DNA of 64,000 bases from Acidiflorens sp963847715 (GCA_963847715.1 CAWKAZ010000026.1:186001-250000), one strand, 5' to 3'; shown: positions 31,605 through 41,192, counted from the stretch's first letter. The notes: a model not told the origin generated them from the letters alone. Translations and numbers: made by a program.

Positions 31605-33704
31605 TTACTCGTCGAGGAGGTTGCGGATCTTACGAGCCAAAGTTTCCAGCGGGAAAGGCTTTTGCAGGACCGCGGCGGTGTCATCGACCAGTTCGCTACT
31701 CCAGGTCGCGTGATCCGGATAACCAGACATGAAAAGAACCTTCATCTGCGGACGTGGCGTGGCGAGGCGTTGGGCCAATTCTCGTCCGCCGACATTAGGC
31801 ATTACGACGTCGGTCAACAGCAGGTGGATGGGGTGTTTGCACTCATCCGCAATCTGAAGAGCCTCGTTACCATCCGCTGCCTGTAGAACCGTGTAGCCCG
31901 TGTTCTGCAGGAACTCACAAACCAGCTCACGGATGCCGTCCTGATCCTCCACCAGTAAAACGGTTTCAGTTCCCCTGGCGACATAAGCTGGAGAAAGTTC
32001 CGCCCTGGAAGCTGTGTCTTCAGCCGCGTCCTCCGCCTGCACTTGCGGGAAATAAATGTCGAAGGTAGTTCCGTTCCCAAGCGTGCTGCTGGTGGTAATC
32101 CAACCGCCGGTCTGCTTTACAACTCCGTAGACGATGGCCAAGCCCAGGCCGGTTCCCTTACCCGGCTTTTTAGTAGTGAAGAAGGGTTCGAAGATCCTGG
32201 CCTTGACGTTGTTGTGCATTCCAATTCCTGTGTCATTCACCTTGAGGACCACATATTTGCCGGGCGGGATTCGGGCATGGCTGCCAGCCAGCGTTTCGTG
32301 GAGCTCGGCGTCTCTGGTTTCGATAGTCAGCCTGCCGCCCTCCGGCATGGCATCGCGTGCATTAACCGCTAGGTTCAAAATCACCTGCTCCATTTGTCCT
32401 GGATCTGCCTTGACGCGATTGAGCGAGACGGCGGGGACGATCTTCAGTTCGATGGTGGCCGGGAGAAGGCGACCCAGCATCTTCGCCACCTCGTTGAGCA
32501 CGGTATTCAGATCGAGTGCCTTGAGCTGCAGCACTTGTCTGCGGCTAAAAGCCAAAAGCTGCTGGGTGAGTGCAGTGGCGCGGGTGACAGCGCGGTCAAT
32601 CTGAAGGATATCGTTCTGCGCGGGATCTCCCGCAGTGATTCGCGAACGAAGGCGCTCATTGTGGGCCTGGATCACCATCAGAAGATTGTTGAAGTCATGA
32701 GCTACGCCGCCCGCCAATTGTCCTACGGCTTCGAGCTTCTGCGAGTGACGGAGCTGTTCCTCCAGGTGCTTGTGCTCGGTGATGTCGTACAACACACCTT
32801 GCATCAAAAGGGCGTGATCGCCCGCTGCCGCCTGCAACATGACGCCCTCGTCCCGGAACCAGAGGACGCGGCCGTCGCGCGCGAACATACGGTACTCGGC
32901 ATGAAACAGTTCCTGAGTGTCCTTGAACCGTTTCTCGGCTGCGATGGCGATTTCCTGATCTTCGGAGTGAATGTGGTTCAGCCAATTCAGCGGGTCGGAG
33001 AGCCACTCGGTCGGCGAAAAGCCAAGGATGGACTCGATTTGAGGGCTCACATAATGCCAGGGCCCTTCGGCCCCAAGCTCCGCGATATACGTGATTGCGG
33101 GCAAGCGCTCCACGAGGGTGCGATAGCGATCCTCAACGGCGCGAAGCTGCGTCTTGTCTCGATCGCGCTCGATGGCGAGAGCAACAAGGTGAGTGGCGTG
33201 AGCGATCAGTTGTAAATGTTCGGCGTCAGGATTGCGCGGCTCGCGGTAATAGATGGCGAAGGTGCCCAGCATACTGCCGTCCTGTGCCGGGATCGGCGTC
33301 GACCAGCAAGCTCGCAATCCGACGGGCAGCGCCAGGTGGCGGCAGTCCGCCCACAGCGGGTCGGTCTCAATATCAGACACAATGACCGGCTGCTTGCGAT
33401 AAAGGGCGGTGCCACATGATCCTGTGCTAGGCCCGATCCTCACACCGTCAATCGATTGGGTGAAATCGCGGGGAAGACTGGGAGCAGCGCCGTTGCGTAG
33501 AGTCACTCCGTCGGGGTCAAGAAGAAGCACGGAGCACAGCATCCCTGGGTATTGTTTTTCGATATCAGAGCACAGGAATTCTAATATTGTCGGCAGTGGG
33601 CTCTGGCCCATGATCATTGCCAGAATCGTGCCATTGAGCAGCGACAGAGCTTGAGACGGCTCTGGCGGCTCTGAGGCTGATGCTTTTTGAACCCCTGTAG
33701 ACAT
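31605..33704 (-). CDS. Hybrid sensor histidine kinase: GAF, PAS, HisKA, HATPase, receiver
   Basis: This is a soluble sensor of about 699 residues. An N-terminal GAF domain (about 30-185; VGLRACWSTPIPAQDGSMLG) is followed by a PAS domain with PAC motif (about 195-320; ITYIAELG, ILGFSPTEWL). Next comes a phosphoacceptor helix LAGGVAHDFNNLLMVIQAH of the NtrB-like hybrid class, a HATPase with NLAVNARDAMPEGG, DTGIGM and GKGTGLGLAIVYGVV, and a C-terminal receiver with Asp in LLLTDVVMPNVGG. The ATG at 33704 (MSTGVQKAS) was chosen; ATGs up to 33737 are possible. It has no partner gene, so phosphotransfer to its own receiver or to an unlinked protein is expected. The signal is unknown. Confidence 0.9.
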   Translation of the reverse strand: MSTGVQKASASEPPEPSQALSLLNGTILAMIMGQSPLPTILEFLCSDIEKQYPGMLCSVLLLDPDGVTLRNGAAPSLPRDFTQSIDGVRIGPSTGSCGTALYRKQPVIVSDIETDPLWADCRHLALPVGLRACWSTPIPAQDGSMLGTFAIYYREPRNPDAEHLQLIAHATHLVALAIERDRDKTQLRAVEDRYRTLVERLPAITYIAELGAEGPWHYVSPQIESILGFSPTEWLSDPLNWLNHIHSEDQEIAIAAEKRFKDTQELFHAEYRMFARDGRVLWFRDEGVMLQAAAGDHALLMQGVLYDITEHKHLEEQLRHSQKLEAVGQLAGGVAHDFNNLLMVIQAHNERLRSRITAGDPAQNDILQIDRAVTRATALTQQLLAFSRRQVLQLKALDLNTVLNEVAKMLGRLLPATIELKIVPAVSLNRVKADPGQMEQVILNLAVNARDAMPEGGRLTIETRDAELHETLAGSHARIPPGKYVVLKVNDTGIGMHNNVKARIFEPFFTTKKPGKGTGLGLAIVYGVVKQTGGWITTSSTLGNGTTFDIYFPQVQAEDAAEDTASRAELSPAYVARGTETVLLVEDQDGIRELVCEFLQNTGYTVLQAADGNEALQIADECKHPIHLLLTDVVMPNVGGRELAQRLATPRPQMKVLFMSGYPDHATWSSELVDDTAAVLQKPFPLETLARKIRNLLDE

Positions 33705-33914
33705 GACCACCCGCATCATCCTTCTTATTGCATACAACCATCACCACCAAGTTACGGGGGTAACAATGAGGACGAAAAAGATGACGAGGCAAGATAGACG
33801 ACTTATCGACATTGTATGCTTGGTCAGAGTTGATGCGGCAGGAAATTCTGAAACTGGTCCGCTACGGTTCCGGGTCTCTGCTATTTCAAATGGTCCGAGC
33901 GGGTCTTTATCCAA

Positions 33915-34286
33915 TTAAGGCTGAAAGTTGACGTACACGATCTCGTCGGTCTCTTGCCGGGCGGCTTCAAAGCGCCATTGGCGAACTGCATCGACGGCAG
34001 GTTGCGTGAAAAGGGGATGTCCACCGAGCGCTTCCGCCGATACTACCCTGCCGTTTGGCGCGACTTTGATCGCCACTTTCACCATCCCGCTGAGCTTTAG
34101 AGTTTTGGCCATGGCAGGATAGTTGGGCACCGATTTTTGCAAGGCTTTGCGCTGCGTTTCTGGTTGAGCTTTTTGGGCCGACACCGGAATTCCAGGGATG
34201 AGTGCTAAAAAAGCAAGTATCACGATAGCCCGCCGCCAGTGGCCGGCGGCGAACCGGGGGCGCGAATGAATAGGATCAGCCTTCAT
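33915..34286 (-). CDS. Small exported TonB C-terminal domain protein
   Basis: The 123-residue protein has a signal peptide (AIVILAFLALIPGIPVSAQ) and a TonB C-terminal domain with VPNYPAMAKTLKLSGMVKVA and AVDAVRQWRFEAARQETDE. It lacks the proline linker of a normal TonB and has at most a cleavable N-terminal anchor. It may be a free periplasmic TonB-fold protein, or a short transducer if the signal sequence is not cut. Such stand-alone copies are often seen in acidobacteria (general knowledge). It is in the same orientation as the hybrid kinase gene, 210 bases before it. Confidence 0.82.
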   Translation of the reverse strand: MKADPIHSRPRFAAGHWRRAIVILAFLALIPGIPVSAQKAQPETQRKALQKSVPNYPAMAKTLKLSGMVKVAIKVAPNGRVVSAEALGGHPLFTQPAVDAVRQWRFEAARQETDEIVYVNFQP

Positions 34287-34451
34287 TTTGCCCAGTCTAT
34301 GAGAACGCGAAGAATTTGTTTGTGATCTGACAACGGGGGCAACGTAACTTCAGTACCACTTAAAGGCATCACCATCGGGCCGAAAATTCAGGCCTTGCGG
34401 ACGCGTTCAGGCCATCGGTCAGTTCCGTTGTGCAAACCTCTCCACGCCCGC

Positions 34452-35645
34452 TTACCGGCTGTACTGGTTCCGCTTCTTGTCTTCGTGGCGCTCGATGCCT
34501 AGTTGGATGAGGCGATCGATCAGTTCGGGGTACGGCACTCCAGAGGCGACCCACATCTTCGGATACATACTGATGTCGGTGAAGCCGGGCATGGTATTGA
34601 TCTCGTTGACGAAGATTTTGCGCGATTTAGGATCCATGAGAAAGTCGACCCGGCCAAGACCTGTGCAATCGACGGCTTGAAACGCGGCGATCGCCAACCT
34701 CTGCACGGTTTTCATTTCCGCTTTCGTGATTTTTGCCGGGATCACGGCCTCCGAACCTTCAGATAGATACTTGGCGTCGTAATCGTAGAACTCTTTGCAG
34801 GGCACGATTTCTCCGGGGAGGGACGCTTTCGGATTGTCGTTGCCGAGAACGGCGCACTCGATCTCGCGTGCTTTGTTTTTCTTCCCGCCCACGCCTTCTT
34901 CGATCACGATCTTGCGATCGAACTTGGCCGCCTCGGCGATGGCAGGACCAAGTTCCTTGCGATCGTGAGCTTTAGAAATTCCTACGGAGGAGCCGAGGTT
35001 TGCGGGCTTTACGAATACGGGATACTTCAGTTGGGTCTCGACCAGCTTCTGAACTTTCTTCGGCTCGCTCTCGAACTGGTTGCGCAATACGGTCACGTGC
35101 TTGACGATCGGCAATCCAGCAGCGCGGAACAGAGACTTCATGATGTCTTTGTCCATGCCAGCGGAAGAACCGAGGACGCCCGCGCCGACATAGGCGATGT
35201 CCGCAAGTTCCAGCAGGCCCTGGATGGTGCCGTCTTCGCCGAAAGTGCCGTGCAGGACGGGGAAGATGACGTCCACGTTGATGGCGCGGTCAGCCGCCCG
35301 GCGAAGACTAGACTCGGTCTGGAAGGGAGCGAGCCCCGCGTCTCGTCGCGCCGGCTCAGGAGGAACGACTACTGATTCGCCGGCGGCGAGCACGGCTGCT
35401 CCCGGAGTCGCCTCGGGATCACCGGCACGAAGATGCGTAGCGCCGGCGCCTACATCCTTTTCGCCTTTCAACAATCTCTGGGCGTGTTCGGCCGTTAGCC
35501 AGCGGCCATCTTTCGTGATGCCGATCGGAACTACCTCATATTTCGTTTTGTCGATCGCGTTCAGAACGGATGCCGCCGAAAGCAGCGATACTTCATGTTC
35601 GCCGCTGCGACCGCCAAAAAGGATGCCGACTCGAATTTTTGCCAT
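34452..35645 (-). CDS. ddl: D-alanine--D-alanine ligase
   Basis: This ATP-grasp ligase makes the D-Ala-D-Ala dipeptide of peptidoglycan in the cytoplasm. It shows ILFGGRSGEHEVSLLSAASV at the N-terminus, VDVIFPVLHGTFGEDGTIQG, the loop VFVKPANLGSSVGISKAHD, and the metal/ATP block FVNEINTMPGFTDISMYPKM. It is 397 residues, slightly longer than the usual 310-370, owing to an Ala/Pro-rich insert at about residues 65-118. The insert and overall pattern fit the VanA-like/Ddl-long class; the YDYDAKYL block favours D-Ala over D-Lac specificity, though this cannot be settled by eye. Confidence 0.94.
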   Translation of the reverse strand: MAKIRVGILFGGRSGEHEVSLLSAASVLNAIDKTKYEVVPIGITKDGRWLTAEHAQRLLKGEKDVGAGATHLRAGDPEATPGAAVLAAGESVVVPPEPARRDAGLAPFQTESSLRRAADRAINVDVIFPVLHGTFGEDGTIQGLLELADIAYVGAGVLGSSAGMDKDIMKSLFRAAGLPIVKHVTVLRNQFESEPKKVQKLVETQLKYPVFVKPANLGSSVGISKAHDRKELGPAIAEAAKFDRKIVIEEGVGGKKNKAREIECAVLGNDNPKASLPGEIVPCKEFYDYDAKYLSEGSEAVIPAKITKAEMKTVQRLAIAAFQAVDCTGLGRVDFLMDPKSRKIFVNEINTMPGFTDISMYPKMWVASGVPYPELIDRLIQLGIERHEDKKRNQYSR

Positions 35646-35710
35646 GACATTTCAGTCTGGCGCTCGGCGCGTTTTCCGTCAATCGCAGCTTTGGTTCGGT
35701 TCTGGCGGGC

Positions 35711-36181
35711 CTACCGGTTCCTTAGAGCCAGGGACGTGTCCAGGTCACGGTGCGGCGAATCAAGCTCGTTCTCGATGTGCCGCTGGATCAGTTCCCACTC
35801 GGAACGCAAAGTCATTTCCTTAATGGCGAACTTCGATTCGTGCCGGGCATCGTCGACGCGCACCGCCAACTCCTTTTTCTCGAAACGGAAATCGACTACT
35901 TCCGCCAGGGGAACCAGTTGATTGGACGACTTGCCGACAATGACGAACACGACTTTGTCAGTGAGCAGAGTGTACTCAGGGCAGACCCCTTCAGCCGGGG
36001 CCGCCTGCGGCGGGCCGAAAGCAGTCATAAAGCCTCCATGCATCAGGACACAGTCGCCCATGCGCATACGAATCACGGTGCCATGTTGGTAGCGGCCGAG
36101 CGGCGCAGCTGGCGCGTATGACACGCCCGCCAGCATCCAAATCAATATCACTGTCACTGTCAACGGCAGCGAGAATTTCAT
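35711..36181 (-). CDS. Exported protein of unknown function
   Basis: This 156-residue product has a signal peptide (LPLTVTVILIWMLAGVSYA, cleavage near APAAP). The mature region has two Cys (GDCVLMHGG and GVCPEYTLL) that could form a disulfide, then a charged C-terminus. No domain is recognised. It lies 24 bases downstream of the VWFA gene in the same orientation, so the two are probably co-transcribed. Confidence 0.68.
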   Translation of the reverse strand: MKFSLPLTVTVILIWMLAGVSYAPAAPLGRYQHGTVIRMRMGDCVLMHGGFMTAFGPPQAAPAEGVCPEYTLLTDKVVFVIVGKSSNQLVPLAEVVDFRFEKKELAVRVDDARHESKFAIKEMTLRSEWELIQRHIENELDSPHRDLDTSLALRNR

Positions 36182-36205
36182 AAGTCTCCAATCATCGGCC
36201 TCGCG

Positions 36206-37183
36206 CTAGCGAAGGCTTGGGTCATAGTAATAACCATTTCGGCTGTGAAATGTGAGATTCAGATTGCGAGTCGGCAACAGGCGAAGAGCGTGAAATCCAG
36301 CTTGATGGCTGGGCAGATCGTAGGTAACGACATACGAGGCGTGCAGATCTTCGAGCACGACACTCAGCAGTGAAGCAGAGTTGTCTTGTCGGGATGCCAT
36401 AGAGAAATAACGACCTCCCGTGGCCTCTGAAATCTGCCGCAAGAATGCGCCGCCAACCCTTGGATTTCGGGGGCTTCCGGTGTCAACGGAGTAGATCAAA
36501 ATCCCACCGTCCGTTGCGGCCCGAATCGCATCGAGCGACGAATGCACGCTGATGGTGTCGATCCCGTCTGAAAACAGAATCAGTACGGGGCGCCCACCGG
36601 GGCGACGATGCTGTGAAATGAAATCGGTGCCGAAGATCAGCGCGTCGAAGAGTGGTGTGGTACCGCTGCTCGTCACCGCCAACAACTTCGAGACGGATTG
36701 AGACGTCCTGCACCCGCTTGAGCAGAGGATGGCCGGTTGCAAGTTGGGGGCAGCTCCACGCTTTTCTTGAGATGAAGCTGGCGAGGTCCCGCCGAAGGAC
36801 AGCACGGAGATGTTGTCATCGGGAATCGGCTGCTCGTGCTCCACCAGTTGCTCGACGTCGTTCATGGCGAACTGGAAGCGCGGAGCGACCGATTGGCTCG
36901 CGTCGACCAGCACCACGATATCGAGCAACGTTTCATCCGTACGCGTGAAACTGTGGAAATCTCGTACGACGCGTTCGCTGTCGACCACGGCAAAATCAGA
37001 GTTCGTAAGAGTAGTGACGGGATGTTGCCTTTCGTCAGTCGCGAAGAAATTGACTCGTACTTCGGAAACAGTCGCGCGGTATGTGCATGATTCAGCGGCA
37101 TCATGAGGACCGCGCGCGCCGGCATCGCAAATCAGCAGCGCGAGAAAAAGAAGTGCAGGCCGGGCGTGCCAAAGGGCTAACAT
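36206..37183 (-). CDS. Secreted VWFA-domain protein of acidobacterial type
   Basis: This 325-residue protein has an N-terminal signal peptide and a VWFA-related domain: VRVNFFATDERQHPVTTLTN (start of the family), a MIDAS-like DIVVLVDASQSVAPRF, TTPLFDALIFG, and LILFSDGIDTISVHS. It ends with YVVTYDLPSHQAGFHALRLL and YYYDPSLR, typical of the VWFA-related family described mainly from Acidobacteria. It probably acts as a cell-surface or periplasmic metal-dependent protein-binding module. Four Cys are present, mostly in the CSSGC region near residue 155. Confidence 0.88.
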   Translation of the reverse strand: MLALWHARPALLFLALLICDAGARGPHDAAESCTYRATVSEVRVNFFATDERQHPVTTLTNSDFAVVDSERVVRDFHSFTRTDETLLDIVVLVDASQSVAPRFQFAMNDVEQLVEHEQPIPDDNISVLSFGGTSPASSQEKRGAAPNLQPAILCSSGCRTSQSVSKLLAVTSSGTTPLFDALIFGTDFISQHRRPGGRPVLILFSDGIDTISVHSSLDAIRAATDGGILIYSVDTGSPRNPRVGGAFLRQISEATGGRYFSMASRQDNSASLLSVVLEDLHASYVVTYDLPSHQAGFHALRLLPTRNLNLTFHSRNGYYYDPSLR

Positions 37184-37595
37184 TGCAGTCCATTACCGTC
37201 ATCGGCGAACGATGGAACACTCCCCAATTACCGCCGTTACATTTGGAGGTGACCCTGATGGGATTGACGCGACAACGACAGCCGGGAACGCTCAAGAAGG
37301 AGGTCGGGGATGCCAGCGTAATGGCCAGAGTTAAGGGGGGTTCTGTTTTCTAACGAATTACTAGTGTAGACAAATGTAAATTCGGCAATGCATTGCTTGA
37401 CACTGTGGGGAATCGGGTGTGAAATTGGCGTTGCTTTAGGCCGGTGCCCGGCCCTTCCCCCATGGCACTCGGACCCGAGAGCTCTTGTCCTATAAAACCC
37501 AACAGCGGGATCGCAGGCTGCTGCACCAAAGTCGCCCGTTTTCTCACTGGAGGACCTTACGCGGGGAAGAGCTCCACAACTCACAGGAGTAGTCT
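37184..37595. other. Intergenic region with promoter for the low-complexity secreted protein
   Basis: This 412-base gap between divergent genes has no convincing gene. A sigma-70-type promoter, TTGACA (37397-37402) with 17 bases to TGAAAT (37420-37425), points to the downstream gene and would give a 5' leader of about 160 bases. The leader contains GC-rich inverted segments (GGCCGGTGCCCGGCC near 37439) and could hold a regulatory RNA, but no known riboswitch class is recognised. Confidence 0.5.
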
Positions 37596-39404
37596 ATGAA
37601 TTCTAGTATTCTCGGAAAAAACGTCCTGCCGAAGTGGTCCGTTTTGCTTGTTCTTCTGACATTTACAGGTTTCGCTACGGCTGCCCCGAATGGTGGCGGC
37701 CCTCCCAAACAGTCGGCTCCGGCGGCACCGCACGCGTCCGCGCCTGCCCCACGTCCTTCCGCCCCAGCCGCACGACCGTCGGCCCCGGCGCAGCGCCCAG
37801 GCGGCGCCGGCTCGGCCCCCAACCGTGGGCCTGGTGGAAACGCGAGTCGGCCAGGAACTCCGGGCGCCAACAATCGCGGACCGGGCGGGAATGCGAGTCG
37901 GCCGGGAACGCCTGGCGGTGGTAACAATGCGAACAATCGAGGGCCCGGCGGTTCGAACGCTAACAAAGCTGGTACCGGCGCGAATAACCGTGGACCAAGC
38001 GGAGCGAATGCGAACAAAGGCGGACCAGCGGGAGCCAACAATCGCGGACCTGCGAACGCGAACAAAGGCGGCCCCGCGGGTGCGAACAAGGGCGGCACGA
38101 ACGCTAATAACCGCGGTGGTGCGAATGCAGGAAATCGCGCGGGAGCAGGCCACCCGCGTCAGCCTACAGGGAGCAAGACAGTTGCCATGAAAGGCGGCGG
38201 CAGTGCGACTTTCCGCAAGAATGGCCAGGTTCGAACGATCCAGTCGCACGGAATGACGATCAATCACGGAGCGCGCGGCGGCCGACGAATTGAAGGCATG
38301 CACAATGGGCGCCGGGTGGTGAGTTATGGCAGGCACGGTGGATATAGCCAGCGCGCCTATTACCGGCATGGCGGTCGCGAATACTCCCAGCGAACCTACT
38401 ATCGGGGCGGACATTACTACGCGTATGGGTATCGCAACTACTACTATGGCGGCCGTCCGTATTACGGTTACGCGCCGGCCTATTACTATGGCCCCGGATA
38501 CTACGGGTGGGCCTACAACCCGTGGCCCGCGCCGGTTTATTACAACTGGGGTTGGGGCGGACAGCCATGGTACGGGTATTATGGCCCCTACTATCAACCA
38601 TATCCGGTGTACCCAACGGCCGCATTCTGGTTGACGGACTTCTTGCTCGCGGCGAGTTTGCAAGCTGCTTACCAGGCGCAGCAGGAAGGCGGCGAAAACG
38701 GCGGACTCATTCCTCCGGCCATTCAAAACGCAACGGCAGACGAGATCGCCGCGTTGTGGTCGACGGATCCGCTGGTGGCTGCGAATCTTCAGGCTACCTA
38801 CGGTACTTACATGCTAGGTGGAGGAGCACCGGCGGCGGCAGCAAAGAGCACGCAGCTTTCTCCTGAGGTAAAGCAGGCAATCTCGGACGAAATGAAGAAC
38901 GAGATTGCGGCGGAGAAAGAGGCAGCGGCCAACAAAGACGCAGCTGCTCCGACTGGAGATCAGGTACCGGCGGCGCTCGATCCGAAGATCCGCGTCTTCG
39001 TGGTAGCGAACGACGAGGATCTAACCAACGCTGATGGCGATGAATGCAGCCTAACCCCGGGTGACGTGGTTTCGCGAGTCGGGGATACACCGGACGACGA
39101 CAACATGGTCGACGCAGTCGTCAAGAGCAGCAAGAAAGACGAGTGCGCCGTCGGCGCGACGGTCGGAGTACCCGTCGACGATCTGCAGGAGATGCACAAT
39201 CAACTGCGGATCCAGATGGATGCTGGCCTCAAAGAGTTGGCCGATAAGCAGGGAAAGAACGGACTCCCGGCCGCTCCAGATACCAAGACGCAAGCCGGCG
39301 AAGTGCCAGCGCCTACGCCCGACACGAACGCAAGCAGCGACTTGGAGCAGCAGCAGAAGGATGCAGATCAGGTAGAAGCCGAAGCGAAGCAGTCGAACAA
39401 CTGA
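37596..39404 (+). CDS. Low-complexity exported protein with Asn/Gly repeats and Tyr/Gly-rich region
   Basis: The 602-residue product has a signal peptide (VLLVLLTFTGFATAAP) and then an Ala/Pro-rich part (30-70). A repeat region follows (about 70-190) of units such as NRGPGGNASRPGTPG, NANKGGPAGANNRGP and ANKGG. Next come a basic Gly/Arg part, a Tyr/Gly/Trp-rich stretch (about 245-345; YYYGGRPYYGYAPAYYYGPG), and a folded-looking C-terminal half with AFWLTDFLLAASLQAAYQAQ and an acidic Lys/Glu/Asp/Gln tail. AGGAG lies ~10 bases before the ATG. The family is unknown. Codons 37800-38160 form degenerate DNA tandem repeats. Possibly a surface or matrix protein. Two paralogous genes follow in the same direction. 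Confidence 0.75.
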   Translation: MNSSILGKNVLPKWSVLLVLLTFTGFATAAPNGGGPPKQSAPAAPHASAPAPRPSAPAARPSAPAQRPGGAGSAPNRGPGGNASRPGTPGANNRGPGGNASRPGTPGGGNNANNRGPGGSNANKAGTGANNRGPSGANANKGGPAGANNRGPANANKGGPAGANKGGTNANNRGGANAGNRAGAGHPRQPTGSKTVAMKGGGSATFRKNGQVRTIQSHGMTINHGARGGRRIEGMHNGRRVVSYGRHGGYSQRAYYRHGGREYSQRTYYRGGHYYAYGYRNYYYGGRPYYGYAPAYYYGPGYYGWAYNPWPAPVYYNWGWGGQPWYGYYGPYYQPYPVYPTAAFWLTDFLLAASLQAAYQAQQEGGENGGLIPPAIQNATADEIAALWSTDPLVAANLQATYGTYMLGGGAPAAAAKSTQLSPEVKQAISDEMKNEIAAEKEAAANKDAAAPTGDQVPAALDPKIRVFVVANDEDLTNADGDECSLTPGDVVSRVGDTPDDDNMVDAVVKSSKKDECAVGATVGVPVDDLQEMHNQLRIQMDAGLKELADKQGKNGLPAAPDTKTQAGEVPAPTPDTNASSDLEQQQKDADQVEAEAKQSNN

Positions 39405-39552
39405 AGCGGGCCTGCAGCCGCCGCGTGATGATCAGGCAGGAGCGCTGTGAATTTATGGCGCTCCCGCTTTTTCCATTTCAAGACAAAGCCAAGAGCAGTC
39501 TCCCGGCCACGATCGGACACGGGAGCAGCATCTCCACAGGAGGAAGGTAGAA

Positions 39553-40386
39553 ATGCGGCAGAGAATCGAAATGGCCGTACTGGTTGTCGCTTTGATAGTG
39601 ATTGGAATTCCCACCGCGCTGATCGCGCAAGTTTCTCTCGAAGATCAACTCAAGGCGCAATATACGCTGGTGAAGATGGGCGCGGACTCCAGCGGGGCTG
39701 CGGTCGTGGAACAAGGCACGATCCTGGTCATCAAGAAGGGCGGAATCCTCGGGGTGCCCTATTCCGATCAGAGCATGCTCTCGACCAAATACGAAAACGG
39801 GGCAGTGCACTCTCCAAACGCGCTGGTATCGAAGGGCTTGGGCTCCCTCATGAGCAAGGTTGGGAAAACACAAACGACGCAGTTTTTCCAGGCGAACTCA
39901 AAAGTGTATCCCTCGAGGGTCGTGGTCAATCTGCCGAAGGACCAGGTGATCATCGGAATCGTCGATTGCGATTCCTGTAACAACGTCGATCCGAAAACGT
40001 TCTACAAGGCCGACGTCGTCTTCCAGTTTCCGCACGGAACGCTGGCGACTACCAGCCCTTCGCAAGTCGAAGATACGATCTCCGGACTGCTTGCCATTGA
40101 CGACAGCGCCGATCAGGGCGGTAACAATCAGCAGGGCGGCAATGATCAACAAGGCGGAAACCAGCAGCAGGGTGGCGGCGGAAACGGTGGCGGCGGAGGC
40201 CAGGCGCAGCAACAGCAAGCCCCACCAGCGGAGCCACAGCAGATAGAAAAGGGCCAGACGCCAGATCAGGTCAAGAATGCACTGGGCAATCCGGATAAGA
40301 TAGTCAATCTCGGGTCGAAACAGATCTACGTTTACAAAGACCTGAAGGTTACCTTCCTAAATGGCAAAGTGTCGGATGTGCAGTAG
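39553..40386 (+). CDS. Exported protein with BamE-like C-terminal repeat motif (paralogue 1)
   Basis: This 277-residue protein has a signal peptide (VLVVALIVIGIPTALIAQ), a conserved N-terminal part SLEDQLKAQYTLVKMG, and a Cys pair in VDCDSCNNVDPKTFYKADV. A Gln/Gly/Asn low-complexity linker (about 190-228) follows, then a C-terminal segment PQQIEKGQTPDQVKNALGNP that reads on through IYVYKDLKVTFLNGKVSDVQ. The latter pattern (G-T-P-x-x-V, LG-x-P, KVTFLNGKV) is like the small BamE/SmpA fold. A second copy with the same plan follows at 40397. Probably periplasmic; the function is unknown. Confidence 0.75.
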   Translation: MRQRIEMAVLVVALIVIGIPTALIAQVSLEDQLKAQYTLVKMGADSSGAAVVEQGTILVIKKGGILGVPYSDQSMLSTKYENGAVHSPNALVSKGLGSLMSKVGKTQTTQFFQANSKVYPSRVVVNLPKDQVIIGIVDCDSCNNVDPKTFYKADVVFQFPHGTLATTSPSQVEDTISGLLAIDDSADQGGNNQQGGNDQQGGNQQQGGGGNGGGGGQAQQQQAPPAEPQQIEKGQTPDQVKNALGNPDKIVNLGSKQIYVYKDLKVTFLNGKVSDVQ

Positions 40387-40396
40387 CGGGGCGCGA

Positions 40397-41185
40397 ATGC
40401 GATCGAGATTCGGGTTTGGCACTTACATTGGCGTGCTCGCCACGTTCACCGTCAGTCTGTGCCTGAATCTGGTGGCGCAGCCTTCGCTGCAGGAGCAGCT
40501 TAAGGCACAGTACAAACCCGTCAAGATTGGCGCTGCGGGAGGCAGTCTTACGGTTACCGATCCGGGAACCGTGCTGGATGTCCAAAAGGGCGGACTTCTC
40601 GGTATTCCTCCTCAGATTGCGATGTTCTGTCCGGTCAAGTTTCAGGACGGCGATCTTAAGGCGCCCAACGGATTTTGCGCTGCGATGGTGAAGCAGAATT
40701 CCCGGTATTTGCAGGTTGGAACGAAAGTGTATCCGATGCGGATCGACGTAAGCCTGGATAAAGACAAGGTTTCGTTTCAGGTCGTCGAGTGCGATTCCTG
40801 CAACGGAGTTCAGCAGCCGTCGTTCTATAAATCCGAAGTCGTCTTTCAGTTTGCCAAGGGCACGCTGCAGAACATGAATCCGTCCCAAGTGGAGGACACG
40901 ATCGGTCAAGTGTTAGCCATCGATTCTGGCGGCGATTCGCAACAGAACGGGCAGGCTGATCAGAATCAAAATAGCAACCAAAGCGGAGGCGGTGGAGGAC
41001 AACAAGCCCAGCAACAAGCGCCTCCAGCGGAGCCGCAGCAAATTGAAAAGGGCATGACTCCCGAGCAGGTAAAAGCCGCGCTGGGTACTCCCGAGAAGAT
41101 AATTAATCTGGGCACCAAGCTGATATACGTTTACAAGGATATTAAGGTTACGTTCCTGAACGGAAAAGTGGCGGATGTGCAGTAA
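40397..41185 (+). CDS. Exported protein with BamE-like C-terminal repeat motif (paralogue 2)
   Basis: From the ATG at 40397 this 262-residue protein has a signal peptide (YIGVLATFTVSLCLNLVAQ) and the same plan as its neighbour: SLQEQLKAQYKPVKIG, the Cys pair VECDSCNGVQQPSFYKSEV, a Gln/Asn/Gly linker, and PQQIEKGMTPEQVKAALGTP leading into IKVTFLNGKVADVQ. The two genes are a tandem duplication. Start choice is uncertain; ATGs at 40361 and 40376 overlap the previous gene. Confidence 0.75.
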   Translation: MRSRFGFGTYIGVLATFTVSLCLNLVAQPSLQEQLKAQYKPVKIGAAGGSLTVTDPGTVLDVQKGGLLGIPPQIAMFCPVKFQDGDLKAPNGFCAAMVKQNSRYLQVGTKVYPMRIDVSLDKDKVSFQVVECDSCNGVQQPSFYKSEVVFQFAKGTLQNMNPSQVEDTIGQVLAIDSGGDSQQNGQADQNQNSNQSGGGGGQQAQQQAPPAEPQQIEKGMTPEQVKAALGTPEKIINLGTKLIYVYKDIKVTFLNGKVADVQ

Positions 41186-41192
41186 GAGCAAG

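Noticed and set aside
37800..38160. Short DNA repeats that could suggest a CRISPR array
   Set aside because: The repeats are in frame, degenerate, and encode NRGPGG/NANKGG units; spacing is irregular and no cas gene is near.
37581..38726. Long open frame (381 codons) on the minus strand opposite the low-complexity secreted protein
   Set aside because: It is a shadow of the Gly/Pro/Asn-rich coding strand. Its product is Val/Arg/Ile-rich without domain or start signal, and the plus-strand gene has a signal peptide, promoter and ribosome site.
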